DNA of 64,000 nt. Source: Lutraria lutraria. Lineage: Eukaryota > Mollusca > Bivalvia > Venerida > Mactridae. The notes beneath the pieces were generated by a model, which had not been told where the DNA came from, did no database searches, and saw only the letters and a program-made list of their open reading frames with translations. The first letter of the stretch is position 1. Each line of letters opens with the position of its first letter. Made by a program: the position numbers and the translations under genes. The stretch lies in contig OZ026838.1 of NCBI GenBank assembly GCA_964023205.1, forward strand, positions 31,461,843 to 31,525,842, given 5' to 3'. Of the stretch, positions 11,433 through 22,055 are shown piece after piece.

Positions 11433-11849
11433 GCCAGGCATGGAGAGTCATGTGATTCACGGAATTCGGACATTAGTGAACAAAAGGTCTATAGGCATAA
11501 ATGTTCATTGAATTTTACCGTGTCTAGTCGTCATGGTGGTAACAATGGGTTAAGGAGTGTTAGTTCTGTTTTAGAACAAGACCATAGTAGTTCTATAGTT
11601 ACCAAAACCAATTCGGATGTATATGTTAATGATTTGTATAAATCATTATCATTGTCATGTGATATACTACATCAATATCTTAGTTTGTTTATACTCTTGA
11701 TTTATTGTACAAGGTCCGCATTGTGTAATTATTGCAAATTCGTAAATTTTGTGCCGTACTATATTCAGTATTCTATTGATGATGTTTTGACAAGAAATCT
11801 TATTGACGATAGCTTACCAAGACCATGGTTGTATAATAACTCGTTTCCG
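11433..11849 (+). other. Open in-phase linker between the ORF1 stop and the first ORF2 ATG
   Basis: The frame has 139 sense codons and no stop after the TAG at 11430, and it is the same frame as ORF1 and ORF2. It contains no ATG. The segment is Ser/Asn-rich, then hydrophobic (YLSLFILLIY). Conservation of an open frame with no start codon hints at translation by TAG readthrough or reinitiation; a nonsense mutation in a former fusion is the alternative. Confidence 0.6.
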
Positions 11850-14800
11850 ATGCGTCAAGCAAAAGCGCAAAATTCAGACAACAGTCATCCTTGTCGAAAC
11901 ATCACCAATACTACTATTAATAATATTTGTCATGATTGTAATGTTGATACCAGCATAAATGTGCCTATTATAAATTCTGATCAAATAACGCTTCCACCTG
12001 ATGCGAAACATATAACAATTATAGATAAAACGGTGCATAATACCGACAATGGCAAATTTAAGATCCTAACATTAAATGTGTGTGGCCTTAAATCCAAAGT
12101 AAACTGTCCTGACTTTTTACATTTGATCAATCAATATAGTATCATTGGTATACAAGAAACTAAACTTGATGATTTAGATTCTATCATAATAGATAATTAC
12201 GATCTGTATTGTATTAACCGTAAGAGAACTGTATTGAATGCGCGTAAATCAGGTGGGATAGCGTTATTAATAAGTAAGACCATATCTAACTATGTGACTG
12301 TTTTAGACTCCAATAGCAAAACAATCATGTGGTTTACTTTGTCAAAACAATTAACAAAAACTGATAGTGATGTATTGTACGGTGTGGTTTATATACCGCC
12401 AGAGAACTCTAAATATTCAATGGAGGATCCATTTATGGATATACAAGTTTTCATGAACTCGTGTTTAGATAAATACCCGCATGTGTGTTTACTTGGTGAC
12501 TTTAATTGTAGAACTGCAAGTTTACTAGATTACATTCCAGCGGACAAAGACATTTTAGATAATCAAAATTTAGGTGACATGTATGAAGAGTATTCAAATG
12601 AAATGCTTATGTTCGAAAACGCCATGAATGTCCAATTGAATCGAAATAACAGGGACAATTCTACTAATAATTATGGGCATAGATTAATTGAATTTTTAAA
12701 AATGAATAACTTGTACATATTGAATGGTAGGGTTACCGGTAACAATCATGGTTTTACCACATGTAAAGGCGTCAGTAGTGTAGACTATTTTATATGTTCC
12801 TCAAATTTGTTTAAGTGGATACAATCCATGTATGTTCATGATTTTAGTGAGTTATTCTCTGACGTACATAATCCAGTTAGCTTAGAATTCAATTTCATAA
12901 AACCTTTTCATGGAACCGTGACTGAATCTAATGAACCGAAAATAAAACTTTGGGATAAAAATAAAACAAATGAGTATGTAGAAAATATTGATCGTCATGC
13001 TGTTGACTCAATTTTTGATTCTTTATGTTCTTTCGAACAAAATAAAAATTTTACTCAACAAAATGCAGACGACGCTGTAAAATTGATATCTAATCTATTT
13101 AAAGTTACTTCTATAAATACATTTGGCTATCGTAATATGAAGGGAAAATGTACAAATAAAGGCACCAATGGTGCCGATGGAAGTAATCTGTCGCCGTGGT
13201 TTGGAGCGCAGTGCAGAAAAGCACGTCGTAACTTTCACAGAGCGAAATATTTATATAAAATAAGAAAAAATACCACAAACAAGGATAATTTGAAATATAA
13301 AAGTAAAGTATACAAAAATACTATGAACAAGTTTTACAATAAAAATAAATATAAAAATGTAAAAAAACTGAAAAATTTACAACATCGTGACCCGAGTAAA
13401 TATTGGAAAATCTTACGGGGAGATAACTCCAATAAAATAGAAGCTAATTTAAATGACCTTCACGATTTTTTTAAAAATGTAAATACTAAAACTATCGATA
13501 CCGAGTCAGAAACCGGCCAACTTGACGAAGGCATTATTAATGAGCATATTAATGATATTATTACCGAAAATGAAATTAAATTTGCTGTTAAATCTTTGAA
13601 TAATAACAAAGCATGCGGTCACGATAACATTGTCAATGAACATATTAAACATACTTATCCTTTAATGAAAAATGTTTATCTGAAATTATTTAATTTAGTA
13701 TTTGATAATGGAATTATACCTGAATCTTGGACGATAGGAATTATAAACCCCATTTATAAAAATAAGGGAGATAAATCCAAACCAGAAAATTATAGACCAA
13801 TAACCCTATTAAGTTGCCTAGGAAAACTATTTACTTGTGTTCTAAATAATAGGCTAACAGAATATGTCGAGTCAAATGAAATAATAAATAATACTCAAGC
13901 AGGCTTCAGGAAAGGATTCTCAACCTCAGACAATATGTTTATTCTACAACAACTTGTTCAAATCCTTAATAATCAAAAGAAAAAAATATTTTGTGCCTTT
14001 ATAGATCTAAAGCAAGCCTTTGACACAGTATGGAGAAACGGGTTGTGGCAGAAATTAATTAAATTAAATATAAATGGAAAGTGTCTGAATGTTATCAAGA
14101 GTATGTATCAAAATATCAAATCTTGTGTGTCAGTTAACTCAGAATTGTCTAACTTTTTCCACTCAAATATTGGGGTCCGGCAGGGAGAAAATCTTTCCCC
14201 CTTGTTATTCTCGTTATTCTTAAATGACATTGAAGAGTTTTTTAACCTTCATAATTTTGACCACAGTATTCGTATTCCTGATCAGAGGTACGAAATGCAA
14301 TTATTTCAATACTTAAAAATATTTATTTTACTTTACGCTGATGATACAGTAATTTTGTCGGAAACAGAGCTAGGCCTACAAACAGCATTAGATATATATG
14401 CTAAATATTGTGACCAGTGGAGATTAACTGTCAATGTCTCAAAATCTAAAATTATTGTCTTTTCAAAATGTAAACAGTCAGATTACCGATTTAAATACAA
14501 GAATGATTGCTTAGAAATTGTAAATGAGTATAAATACTTAGGTGTATATTTTAGTAAAAATGGTTCTTTTACATTTTGTAAAACCCACATCGCAAATCAA
14601 GCCACCAGAGCTATGTACAGCCTAATTCGAAATTCAAATCGCTTACACTTACCTCCTGATTTACAATTAGATCTTTTCGATAAAACAATAAAACCTATCC
14701 TTTTATACGGAGCTGAAATCTGGGGATTTAGTAATAATAAAGTAATTGAAAATGTCCAACTTAAATTTCTGAAATACGTACTTAAACTAAAACGATCTAC

Positions 14801-15527
14801 CCCAAACTATATGGTTTACGGTGAAACTGGCATTACACCATTGTCACTCGATATTGAAGAAAAAATGATCTCATTCTGGATACGAATATTAAACGGTTAC
14901 AATTCAGTCCCATCAAAATTATCTTCCATTTTATATTTTATCCTGCAAAAATCATTCAATGACACAGGCGATAATACTAACAAAAAACATTTTCCATGGT
15001 TTCATAAGATTAAATCAATATTGATTAAATGTGGTTTCCCTGATATTTGGCAAAATCAGAACGTGCTGAATCCAAAATGGCTTAAACTTAGTATTAAACA
15101 AAAACTTAAAGATCTATATATCAATGACTGGTTTTCTGCCATGGAAAAATCTAAAAATAATACATTTTACAAAATTGTCAAAACTTCATTTGGCTATGAA
15201 AATTACTTATCAAACACCCCAATAAATCTACTATCCTTTATTATAAAATTTAGAACAAGAAATCATAAACTCCCAGTTGAAACAGGTAACTGGAATAAAA
15301 CACCATTAAACGAACGTCTCTGCGTAAACTGTTCGAAATTAGGTGATGAATATCATTATTTATTTGATTGTAATCTTTTTATTGATCAAAGAAATCAGCT
15401 TTTAAAATCTTATTATTATAGAAACCCAAGTACATTTAAACTATCTCAACTCTTCAACAACGCGTCTAAAGCTGAATATGTGAAGTTATGTAAGTTCATT
15501 AAAATAATTTTGAAAACTGTCCACTGA
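11850..15527 (+). CDS. LINE ORF2 protein: apurinic-type endonuclease plus reverse transcriptase
   Basis: 1225 residues from the first in-frame ATG at 11850. The frame is open back to the ORF1 stop at 11430 without an ATG, so 11433-11849 may also be translated. The endonuclease shows KILTLNVCGLKSK (Asn codon at 12075), IIGIQETKL (Glu at 12156), LLGDFNCR, SSVDYFI and SDVHNPV. The reverse transcriptase shows NYRPITLLS, QAGFRKGFST, FIDLKQAFDTV (motif A), GVRQGENLSPLLFS (motif B), YADD at 14334-14345 and KYLGVYF. A C-terminal zinc knuckle of the form C-x2-C-x8-H-x4-C begins at 15321 (CVNCSKLGDEYHYLFDC). The catalytic residues I can identify are present. The protein nicks target DNA and primes reverse transcription from the nick. 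I do not assign a clade with confidence. Confidence 0.88.
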   Translation: MRQAKAQNSDNSHPCRNITNTTINNICHDCNVDTSINVPIINSDQITLPPDAKHITIIDKTVHNTDNGKFKILTLNVCGLKSKVNCPDFLHLINQYSIIGIQETKLDDLDSIIIDNYDLYCINRKRTVLNARKSGGIALLISKTISNYVTVLDSNSKTIMWFTLSKQLTKTDSDVLYGVVYIPPENSKYSMEDPFMDIQVFMNSCLDKYPHVCLLGDFNCRTASLLDYIPADKDILDNQNLGDMYEEYSNEMLMFENAMNVQLNRNNRDNSTNNYGHRLIEFLKMNNLYILNGRVTGNNHGFTTCKGVSSVDYFICSSNLFKWIQSMYVHDFSELFSDVHNPVSLEFNFIKPFHGTVTESNEPKIKLWDKNKTNEYVENIDRHAVDSIFDSLCSFEQNKNFTQQNADDAVKLISNLFKVTSINTFGYRNMKGKCTNKGTNGADGSNLSPWFGAQCRKARRNFHRAKYLYKIRKNTTNKDNLKYKSKVYKNTMNKFYNKNKYKNVKKLKNLQHRDPSKYWKILRGDNSNKIEANLNDLHDFFKNVNTKTIDTESETGQLDEGIINEHINDIITENEIKFAVKSLNNNKACGHDNIVNEHIKHTYPLMKNVYLKLFNLVFDNGIIPESWTIGIINPIYKNKGDKSKPENYRPITLLSCLGKLFTCVLNNRLTEYVESNEIINNTQAGFRKGFSTSDNMFILQQLVQILNNQKKKIFCAFIDLKQAFDTVWRNGLWQKLIKLNINGKCLNVIKSMYQNIKSCVSVNSELSNFFHSNIGVRQGENLSPLLFSLFLNDIEEFFNLHNFDHSIRIPDQRYEMQLFQYLKIFILLYADDTVILSETELGLQTALDIYAKYCDQWRLTVNVSKSKIIVFSKCKQSDYRFKYKNDCLEIVNEYKYLGVYFSKNGSFTFCKTHIANQATRAMYSLIRNSNRLHLPPDLQLDLFDKTIKPILLYGAEIWGFSNNKVIENVQLKFLKYVLKLKRSTPNYMVYGETGITPLSLDIEEKMISFWIRILNGYNSVPSKLSSILYFILQKSFNDTGDNTNKKHFPWFHKIKSILIKCGFPDIWQNQNVLNPKWLKLSIKQKLKDLYINDWFSAMEKSKNNTFYKIVKTSFGYENYLSNTPINLLSFIIKFRTRNHKLPVETGNWNKTPLNERLCVNCSKLGDEYHYLFDCNLFIDQRNQLLKSYYYRNPSTFKLSQLFNNASKAEYVKLCKFIKIILKTVH

Positions 15528-16171
15528 TTTAAATAAACCTCTTTTCGTTTGTTTTCTCTTTTTTGTGACTCTCCGGTGTCCATTTTGGACATCATCTTTT
15601 TCTCTCTTTTCGTGTAAAGAATCTCAATCCAATGCACTCTACTATCGTATTATGTTTTATACTTGTTTATCTGTTTATGTTCATTTTCTGCATGTTAATA
15701 TGACTATTTTCTAACAATGTCAAAGAGCCTCAACTAAAATGTTAATTGTGTACCTCATTTATTCATGTATCATGAAATGAGCGAATAAAAGTATTTTGAC
15801 TTGACTTGACTTGACTTGACTTGCGCGCTGCCTTTCAAGTAGCAAAACAATGATATTTACCTATAATTGATCGATAGATAAGCTTTATGTCGCAAACAAT
15901 GAACATGACATGAGCAATACTTACCATTTCACAGTTTGTTGACATTTTTTCCGCTTTTGACAGATCCCGAAAGGGTCGAGTTATGAAAATGACGAATATT
16001 TTCTAAGGCGTAATCGGCAGGTTTGGTAAATCTTGAAATGTGTATTTTGAGTCAAATAGCGGGACATTTCGTAAATATTTTACAGGACTTTCATTAATTG
16101 ATTTAGGCATTCAAATGATACCAATTTGATTTATATTCGAGACGCTTCAGTTCCAGGGCATGCCCCTTTAA

Positions 16172-17102
16172 GGTATCTGGCTTGGATGTGAGGTAAAATC
16201 AAGGTTCGCCAATTTATAGATTTAAAAACTAAACCATAATTATATACTTAAATAAACTTACTGTATAAAGTGCATTGCAAGTGATTTGAAACAAATATCA
16301 CATTTGATTGGTTCTCTATAAACCAATATTGCATGTAATATTTTGGATTTTTTAAACAACGAACGGATATCTGTATTTAGGAATATATTGTAAAAATAGC
16401 CTTAAAATCACTATAAATGTATAATGCAGGGAACCGTGCCTCAGTTTTTTGATAATGTCCTCGGTTCGTTAGATACTTGACTTTAAAGAAATTCCGTACC
16501 AATAAGCAACCTGGAACGTGGTGCCTTCCTTTGGAAGAGTGGAACACCATGACACAAGTGCTGATTTAAACACTTTACAATTGTTAAAACATTTGTCAAT
16601 AATGTTTTACAAATCACTAAGCAGGTGCATACAAGGAAACAAAACTAATAACCGGCATACAAAAATATTCTTGGTTCTTAGCTTTGCCTCGGTTCTCAGT
16701 ATTTCCTCAAGTTGACAATTTTACTCTCATCCAGTCAGACATGTACTATTTATATACTGTAAGGAAGCAAACTATTGCCTCGTTTCTTATCAGAATTTCA
16801 GAAAAAAAACACTTACGGAAGAACACTACGCACTCTCCTATATCATCTACATACGTGTACATTACCATAAAATTTGCAATCGATAAGAATAACAACAGAT
16901 TTGAATTAAAGAATATTCGTTCAATTACGATTGAAAAAAATAAATTCGGCAAAAGAATATAACAAATGTAATTGAAATTTATTTTACTATTACTACCGAT
17001 TAAAGGTATTTCGAAAACGAAACATTGTCTGATTAAAAACGCATGTTAATAATGTCACTGTCAATTTGTTAGTCTGACTTAAAAGCGTATTCAAATCCTA
17101 CG
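16172..17102. other. Intergenic, includes the 3' flank of P2
   Basis: No gene seen. On the minus strand an AATAAA signal at 16978-16983 lies about 120 bases past the P2 stop and is the likely poly(A) signal. Short plus-strand frames (16518-16962) have no recognisable content. Confidence 0.45.
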
Positions 17103-18737
17103 TTAACCCATTGCATGTCCCGTCATTCCACCACGTCCATGACTTGCACCATATGGATGAATTCCAAAGCCCCCAGTGTGACCAATCCGTCCACTCATAT
17201 GAGCACTACCTGGCATTCTACCACTACTCACACCCGGCATTCCTCTATGTATACCACCAGGCATACGCCCAAACATACCACCGGGCATTCTACCTGGCAT
17301 ACTACCGGACATTCTACCTGGCATACTACCTGGCATACTACCTGGCATACTTCCGGGCATTCTACCAGGCATGCCACCATGCATACCACTGGGCATACCA
17401 CCAGGCGTACCGCCACTAGGTCCTTGTGCGCCTCGGCTACTAGCCATTGCTTCAAACATCCTGACATCTTCATTTGTGCCTGTTCTTATTCTTTCGTCCA
17501 TAGCTCTTTCGGTTCCATAGCCGTAGCCACGTCCGAGACCGACAGATTGACCACCGTCACTACATGGTTCACCGGCACAAAACCCACCATGATAAGGAAA
17601 TGCATTGTGACCACCACGTGCAGCTAACCAATCCCCCGTCGGTGGTCCACCTGGAGGACCCCTTCCCCGACCCCTAGAAGATCCTCGGCCACTTGCTGAT
17701 CCATGACGACTTGATGATCCATGGCCACTTGGCGAATCATGACCATTTGGCGATCCGTGGCCACCTGATGATCCTAGGTCATTAGGAGATCCATGACCAC
17801 TTGGTGATCCATGGCCACCAGATGATCCATGGCCGCTTGTAGATCCATGACCGCTTGATAATCCATGACCACTGGATGATCCATGGCCACTTGTAGATCC
17901 ATGACCACTTGATAACGCATGACGACTTGATGATCCATGGCCAATTGGCGATCCATGGCCACTTGATGATCGATAACCACTTGGCGATCCATGACCGCTT
18001 AGTGAGCCATGGCCACTTGATGAGCCCTGACCACTTGGAGATAAACCATGCTCCCCTGTATAACCGCCTGGTGGACTATTGCTTCCTGGTGTTCCATGAC
18101 TCCGTGGTACACCGTGACCCGTTGTTGATGATCCGTGACTCCCAAAAGATCCTTGACCCATGGCATGACTACCCATTCCGCTGCCATGGCCAGTAAAACC
18201 GCCAGCACCGCTACTTCCCGCCGTACCACCGTGTCCAAGACTAAAACCTCCGCTTGGAAGATGTCCTCCGGTCGTAGCGCCGAAACCAATCCCCGTTGGA
18301 GCAGGACCTCCTCCTGTGCCACCGAAATCACTTGAACCTAATCCTCCTGCACCAGGCATATAACCTCCTGTGCCAGGACTATAACCCCCAGCACCTGGAA
18401 CATAGCCTCCTGCCCTAGGCATATGACCTCCTGCCCCAGGCATATATCCTCCTGCCCCAGGCATATAACCTCCCGCCCCAGGCATATGGCCTCCAGCCCC
18501 TGGCATATATCCTCCGGTAGCTTGGCCGTAACCACCTGCTCTAGCGCCGAAACCTCCAATGTGAGCACTATGTCCACCCGTTACTCCTCCACCAGGTGTG
18601 TACGGTGGCCCTGAGCCTCCACTGCCATGAGAGGTTGAACCACCATGACGATTCGGATATCCTGATCCGCCATGACTTCCATGACTTTGTCCATTGCACA
18701 GGGCTATGATCGCCAAAAAGAGAACAATCGACAACAT
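17103..18737 (-). CDS. P2: secreted Gly/His/Ser-rich repetitive protein with C-x4-C motif
   Basis: 544 residues. I start at the ATG at 18735-18737 rather than the ATG 15 codons upstream, because a splice acceptor (TACTTTCTTTCAG) falls between them and the internal Met begins a clean signal peptide ([16 protein letters not shown]). The mature chain begins with Gln17. Residues 75-132 are about eight GG[YH]MPGA repeats. Residues 183-345 are [12 protein letters not shown]-type repeats that would bind metals through His. Residues 352-360 are RG-rich. Residues 368-397 hold GDWLAARGG and [11 protein letters not shown], with the only two mature cysteines (387 and 392). Residues 444-511 are GMPGRMPGS repeats, and the C-terminus is His/Gly-rich. 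Each block is probably length-polymorphic. The motif at 368-397 is shared with P3 and, without Cys, P6. Composition resembles structural shell, byssus or mucus proteins; the function is unknown. Confidence 0.85.
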   Translation of the reverse strand: MLSIVLFLAIIALCNGQSHGSHGGSGYPNRHGGSTSHGSGGSGPPYTPGGGVTGGHSAHIGGFGARAGGYGQATGGYMPGAGGHMPGAGGYMPGAGGYMPGAGGHMPRAGGYVPGAGGYSPGTGGYMPGAGGLGSSDFGGTGGGPAPTGIGFGATTGGHLPSGGFSLGHGGTAGSSGAGGFTGHGSGMGSHAMGQGSFGSHGSSTTGHGVPRSHGTPGSNSPPGGYTGEHGLSPSGQGSSSGHGSLSGHGSPSGYRSSSGHGSPIGHGSSSRHALSSGHGSTSGHGSSSGHGLSSGHGSTSGHGSSGGHGSPSGHGSPNDLGSSGGHGSPNGHDSPSGHGSSSRHGSASGRGSSRGRGRGPPGGPPTGDWLAARGGHNAFPYHGGFCAGEPCSDGGQSVGLGRGYGYGTERAMDERIRTGTNEDVRMFEAMASSRGAQGPSGGTPGGMPSGMHGGMPGRMPGSMPGSMPGSMPGRMSGSMPGRMPGGMFGRMPGGIHRGMPGVSSGRMPGSAHMSGRIGHTGGFGIHPYGASHGRGGMTGHAMG

Positions 18738-18739
18738 GC

Positions 18740-18900
18740 TGCTTTCTGAAAGAAAGTATCGATATTTTGTAATGTTGATCATTGTAGATAGTTATTACGA
18801 TGAATTAAGCAGACTATGGACAGAACTGCTGTATTTACGATTCCCGTGTCTATTTTAGAAAAAGGTATGCTTATGGTATCTATTATATTGAATATTGATT
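18740..18900 (-). other. Upstream of P2: intron acceptor and possible promoter region
   Basis: The acceptor AG ends eight bases before the P2 start codon. I could not place the non-coding first exon. Confidence 0.35.
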
Positions 18901-18904
18901 CATA

Positions 18905-19816
18905 GTAATCGTGATTATATTACGAGCACAAGGCTTATCTCGAGGAAATCATGAATTCCCGACACTTTCTTACTTGTATATGAATGTCCATGTTTATTAC
19001 AAGCACCGTTATCTCGATATCTCGAGCACATATCACGGTCCCTTGACTTAATTGTAAGCGTTAATTACCATAATTATCTCGAGGAGTGTCATGTTGGATA
19101 TCGTTCACACCTGGATGCTGACCAGCGAAAACCGATTTTGTACACGTTGGTTAAATTGGTCAATCACACCTCATTAAAATAGGACAATGCACTCGTGACT
19201 TTAAAAGACAATGAAGTTTGCAGTCCAGTTTTTACTATCAAAGTTTTAGAAGTTGATTTATTGTGAGAATTTGATTACGAGATCTTAATTTTGGGCACTT
19301 AATTACAAGATAGAAAATCAGATACTAAACAACAATACATACGCAGATAAATCTATGATTCACTTTCTGCTATAAATAAAGAGAAAAAATAGCGAAAAAA
19401 AAAACACGTCGAGTGAAAGGATCATTTTCTTTTAATTTAGACGTGCATGACATTGTCATAAGTAACTTTCACGTTGTGTCACTATTACGTGTCACCCATT
19501 TCAATAACACGATTTTCGGACATGGTATTGCAGAGTTTAAAACACTCGAACATATATTCATGGATAAGAACTTTATTCAAATAATCAATGCATATTTTAT
19601 AAATTCAACGAACATATTTTTTTCAACTTATGCATCATGGTGTAAATTTTAGGTAAGCATTTCCTATTATTACTGTAAGTGCGCCCATTAACGCACATGA
19701 TACATAGTCTTTTTTTTATTCAATGAACAAAACCCGTTTAATACGAGCACCAGGTTTATCTCGAGCAAAAAGTCTGGTCCAATGACTCCTCGATATAAAG
19801 AGGTTTTACTGTAGTT
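18905..19816. repeat. Diverged repeat rich in TTATCTCGAG, ends in GGTTTTACTGTAG
   Basis: TACGAGCACAAGGCTTATCTCGAG (18914) and TACGAGCACCAGGTTTATCTCGAG (19742) are direct copies. TATCTCGATATCTCGAG and TTATCTCGAGG occur between them. The right end (CTCGATATAAAGAGGTTTTACTGTAG) resembles a terminus common to small DNA transposons of invertebrates. The boundaries are uncertain and no coding part is visible. Confidence 0.4.
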
Positions 19817-20057
19817 CATTTTTATAATATTTTGGTGTTGTCAACGAATTTATTGTACATCTCTCGAGTACATTTGTTAACATACATGTTAAATTGGTTT
19901 TCTGCGTTTGTGTTGAGCAATCACTTACCGACAACATCATTTTGCTTATTTTGAGCAGTAATGATAATTTATGTCATCTGATTCTATTCCGTACTCTCTA
20001 TACAAAAACCGTTCATGAAAATTGTAGCTAGAAAAGGGAGAAATAACAATAACATTA

Positions 20058-20812
20058 AGCTATATCTTTTCTATATAGATTTATATTCGTTTCGGCGAAT
20101 GAATGATTATTTTAAGCTAAGCGCTGGAACAATATCTTTTCAATACAGATTTATATTCGTTTCGGTGATGAATGATTATTTTAAGCTGGGCACTAGAACA
20201 ATATCTTTTCTATATAGATTTATATTCGTTTCGGTGAATGAATGATTATTTTAAGCTGGGCACTAGAACAATATCTTTTCTATATAGATTTATATTCGTT
20301 TCGGTGAATGAATGATTATTTTAAGCTAAGCACTGGAACAATGTCTTTTCTATATAGATTTATATTCGTTTCGGTGAATGAATGATTATTTTAAGCTAAG
20401 CGCTGGAACAATATCTTTTCTATATAGATTTATATTCGTTTCGGTGAATGAATGATTATTTTAAGCTGGGCACTAGAACAATATCTTTTCTATATAGATT
20501 TATATTCGTTTCGGTGATGAATGATTATTTTAAGCTGGGCACTAGAACAATATCTTTTCTATATAGATTTATATTCGTTTCGGTGAATGAATGATTATTT
20601 TAAGCTGGGCACTAGAACAATATCTTTTCTATATAGATTTATATTCGTTTCGGTGAATGAATGATTATTTTAAGCTGGGCACTAGAACAATATCTTTTCT
20701 ATATAGATTTATATTCGTTTCGGTGAATGAATGATTATTTTAAGCTAAGCACTGGAACAATGTCTTTTCAATATCAGATTCATATTCGTTTCGGTGAATG
20801 AATGATTATTTT
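20058..20812. repeat. 70-bp minisatellite, 11 copies, with higher-order pattern
   Basis: TTATATTCGTTTCGG recurs with 69-71-base spacing at about 20091, 20161, 20230, 20300, 20370, 20440, 20510, 20579, 20649, 20719 and 20790. The variable part of the unit has three forms: AAGCGCTGGAAC (A), GGGCACTAGAAC (B) and AAGCACTGGAACAATG (C). Their order is A-B-B-C-A-B-B-B-B-C. A one-base deletion (GTGATGAATG) marks one B in each block, so the array arose by duplication of a multi-unit block as well as of single units. Confidence 0.9.
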
Positions 20813-20859
20813 TCAGGAGATTAACGTCGCGACAACAGCCCTAGGTCCCCATTTTCTAG

Positions 20860-20940
20860 GTGGGATTCTATTTTAATGCGGTGTGGCGCTAGTGGTTACT
20901 AATCAGTGACCATTCTGTCTCAACCAAGAAGGTCCCTACA
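20860..20940 (+). repeat. tRNA-like SINE fragment
   Basis: GTGTGGCGCTAGTGGTTACTAATCAG resembles an A-box region and is followed by CTGTCTCAACCAAGAAGGTCCC. The fragment is too short to classify. Confidence 0.25.
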
Positions 20941-21384
20941 GACGATTTATATGGATATATTATCTTTCTCCTTGTGAAGATGTCAGGCAATAATTGCAAA
21001 AGTTTTGGATTAATCCTTTTTAAAAATTGTGAACATAATTATGTCAATGAATCAACGTGTTACCATTATTATTTTCAATATCTTTTATATAGTTTCGGTA
21101 TTTCGTCTTGCTCACATTTTACAAGCAATCTAATGAACTACCGTAATTGTAATAACAATGTTCTGTTCTGTAAACCAGGTTATTTCACAATAGGACTGAT
21201 TGATATAGATCGGTAATGTGTGTAATTGATTGACTGATCGATATGCTGCGCTGATAATTTAACACTTTTGACCCAGTAACCCACGAAACATTTCATCCTA
21301 GGTGAAAATGAAAGTAACCCGATTTTATTGGAATAATCATCAATACATTGTAATTAACGATTCGAAATAATCCTTTAAGATTGT

Positions 21385-21815
21385 AGCAACGTTAAATGTC
21401 GCTTCGTCGCTAAATGTCGCATTTGACGTTATATGTCGCAAGGCTGACGCTAAATGTCGCAACCAACGTTAAATGTCACAAAACCTCCTGACGCTATTTG
21501 TAACGCTAGTTATCGCAACATATAGTACTGACGCTATATGTCGCAACATCAAAGCTAAATGTCGCACTTCTTTATCAACCTCTATAATGCAGAGCTATCG
21601 TTCCCTCTACACCCCGCACACTCGTATGTGTGTAATAGATAATTGTCGACACTGTATGTCGCATCTGTAACGCTAAATATCGCAACATATAGCACTGACG
21701 CTATATGTCGCAACATCAACGCTAAATGTCACACTTCTTTATCAACCTCTATAATGCAGAGCTATCGTTCCCGCTACACCCCACGCACTCGTATATGTGT
21801 AATAGATAATTGTTA
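21385..21815. repeat. Repeat of CGCTAAATGTCGCAAC with a 167-bp tandem duplication
   Basis: About fourteen variants of GACGCTAAATGTCGCAAC occur, including CGTTAAATGTCGC, CGTTATATGTCGCAAG and CGCTATATGTCGCAAC. A block of about 147 bases starting at 21501 is repeated with few changes at 21668 (period 167). Each copy carries the unrelated sequence TCTATAATGCAGAGCTATCG and CACTCGTAT. No coding role is visible. Confidence 0.8.
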
Positions 21816-21954
21816 ATTCGTTCATGATAATGTTTAGTTTATCCCTTTCTAAGTTTTTTTTATTTGCTCGTTTAAATTGGGGATTTTATTTTTTTGTCTT
21901 GGCATTTATTATATATCTCCGTGTGTGCATGTATCTATTGCTAGAATGAGGAGT

Positions 21955-22055
21955 GATGGCCAAGGGTAGAGTTACTAGGAGTGACTGCCCGGTGGTAGAC
22001 TATTCACCTTTAGAAAGGAAGGTACAAGGGTCAAATCCTACCAGTTTATCAACGA
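21955..22055 (+). mobile_element. tRNA-derived SINE-like head
   Basis: GGTAGAGTTACTAGGAGTG (A-box-like) and GTACAAGGGTCAAATCCTACC (B-box-like) are spaced as in a tRNA. Nothing beyond the head can be delimited. Confidence 0.4.

Larger units (their letters stand above)
9640..15823 (+). mobile_element. Near full-length non-LTR retrotransposon (LINE) with ORF1 and ORF2
   Basis: The element has a coiled-coil/RNA-binding ORF1 (9915-11432), an endonuclease plus reverse transcriptase ORF2 (ending 15527), a 3' UTR with AATAAA-type signal (15783-15789) and a (TTGAC)n tail at about 15796-15823. There is no poly-A tail; a short tandem repeat at the 3' end is seen in several non-LTR clades. The 5' boundary is not sharp: it lies between the palindrome at 9636 and the start of ORF1. 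I could not identify a target-site duplication. Both frames are unbroken apart from the TAG between them, which suggests a recent insertion. The clade is not assigned. Confidence 0.85.
9459..16167. mobile_element. TTAA-flanked inverted-repeat element, split by a LINE insertion
   Basis: The left end AGGGGCATGCCCAGGAACTG (9459-9478) and the right end CAGTTCCAGGGCATGCCCCT (16148-16167) are inverted copies with one mismatch in 20. Both are flanked by TTAA (9455-9458 and 16168-16171), as expected for TTAA-targeting elements such as piggyBac and some Kolobok relatives. The sequence inside is only about 150-200 bases on the left and 340 on the right once the LINE is removed, with no transposase. It is therefore a non-autonomous element about 0.5 kb long that later received the LINE. 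The superfamily is inferred from TTAA alone. Confidence 0.65.

Noticed and set aside
17111..18614. Several open frames on both strands over P2
   Set aside because: They are shadows of the GC-rich codon repeats of P2 and lack signal peptides or other support.
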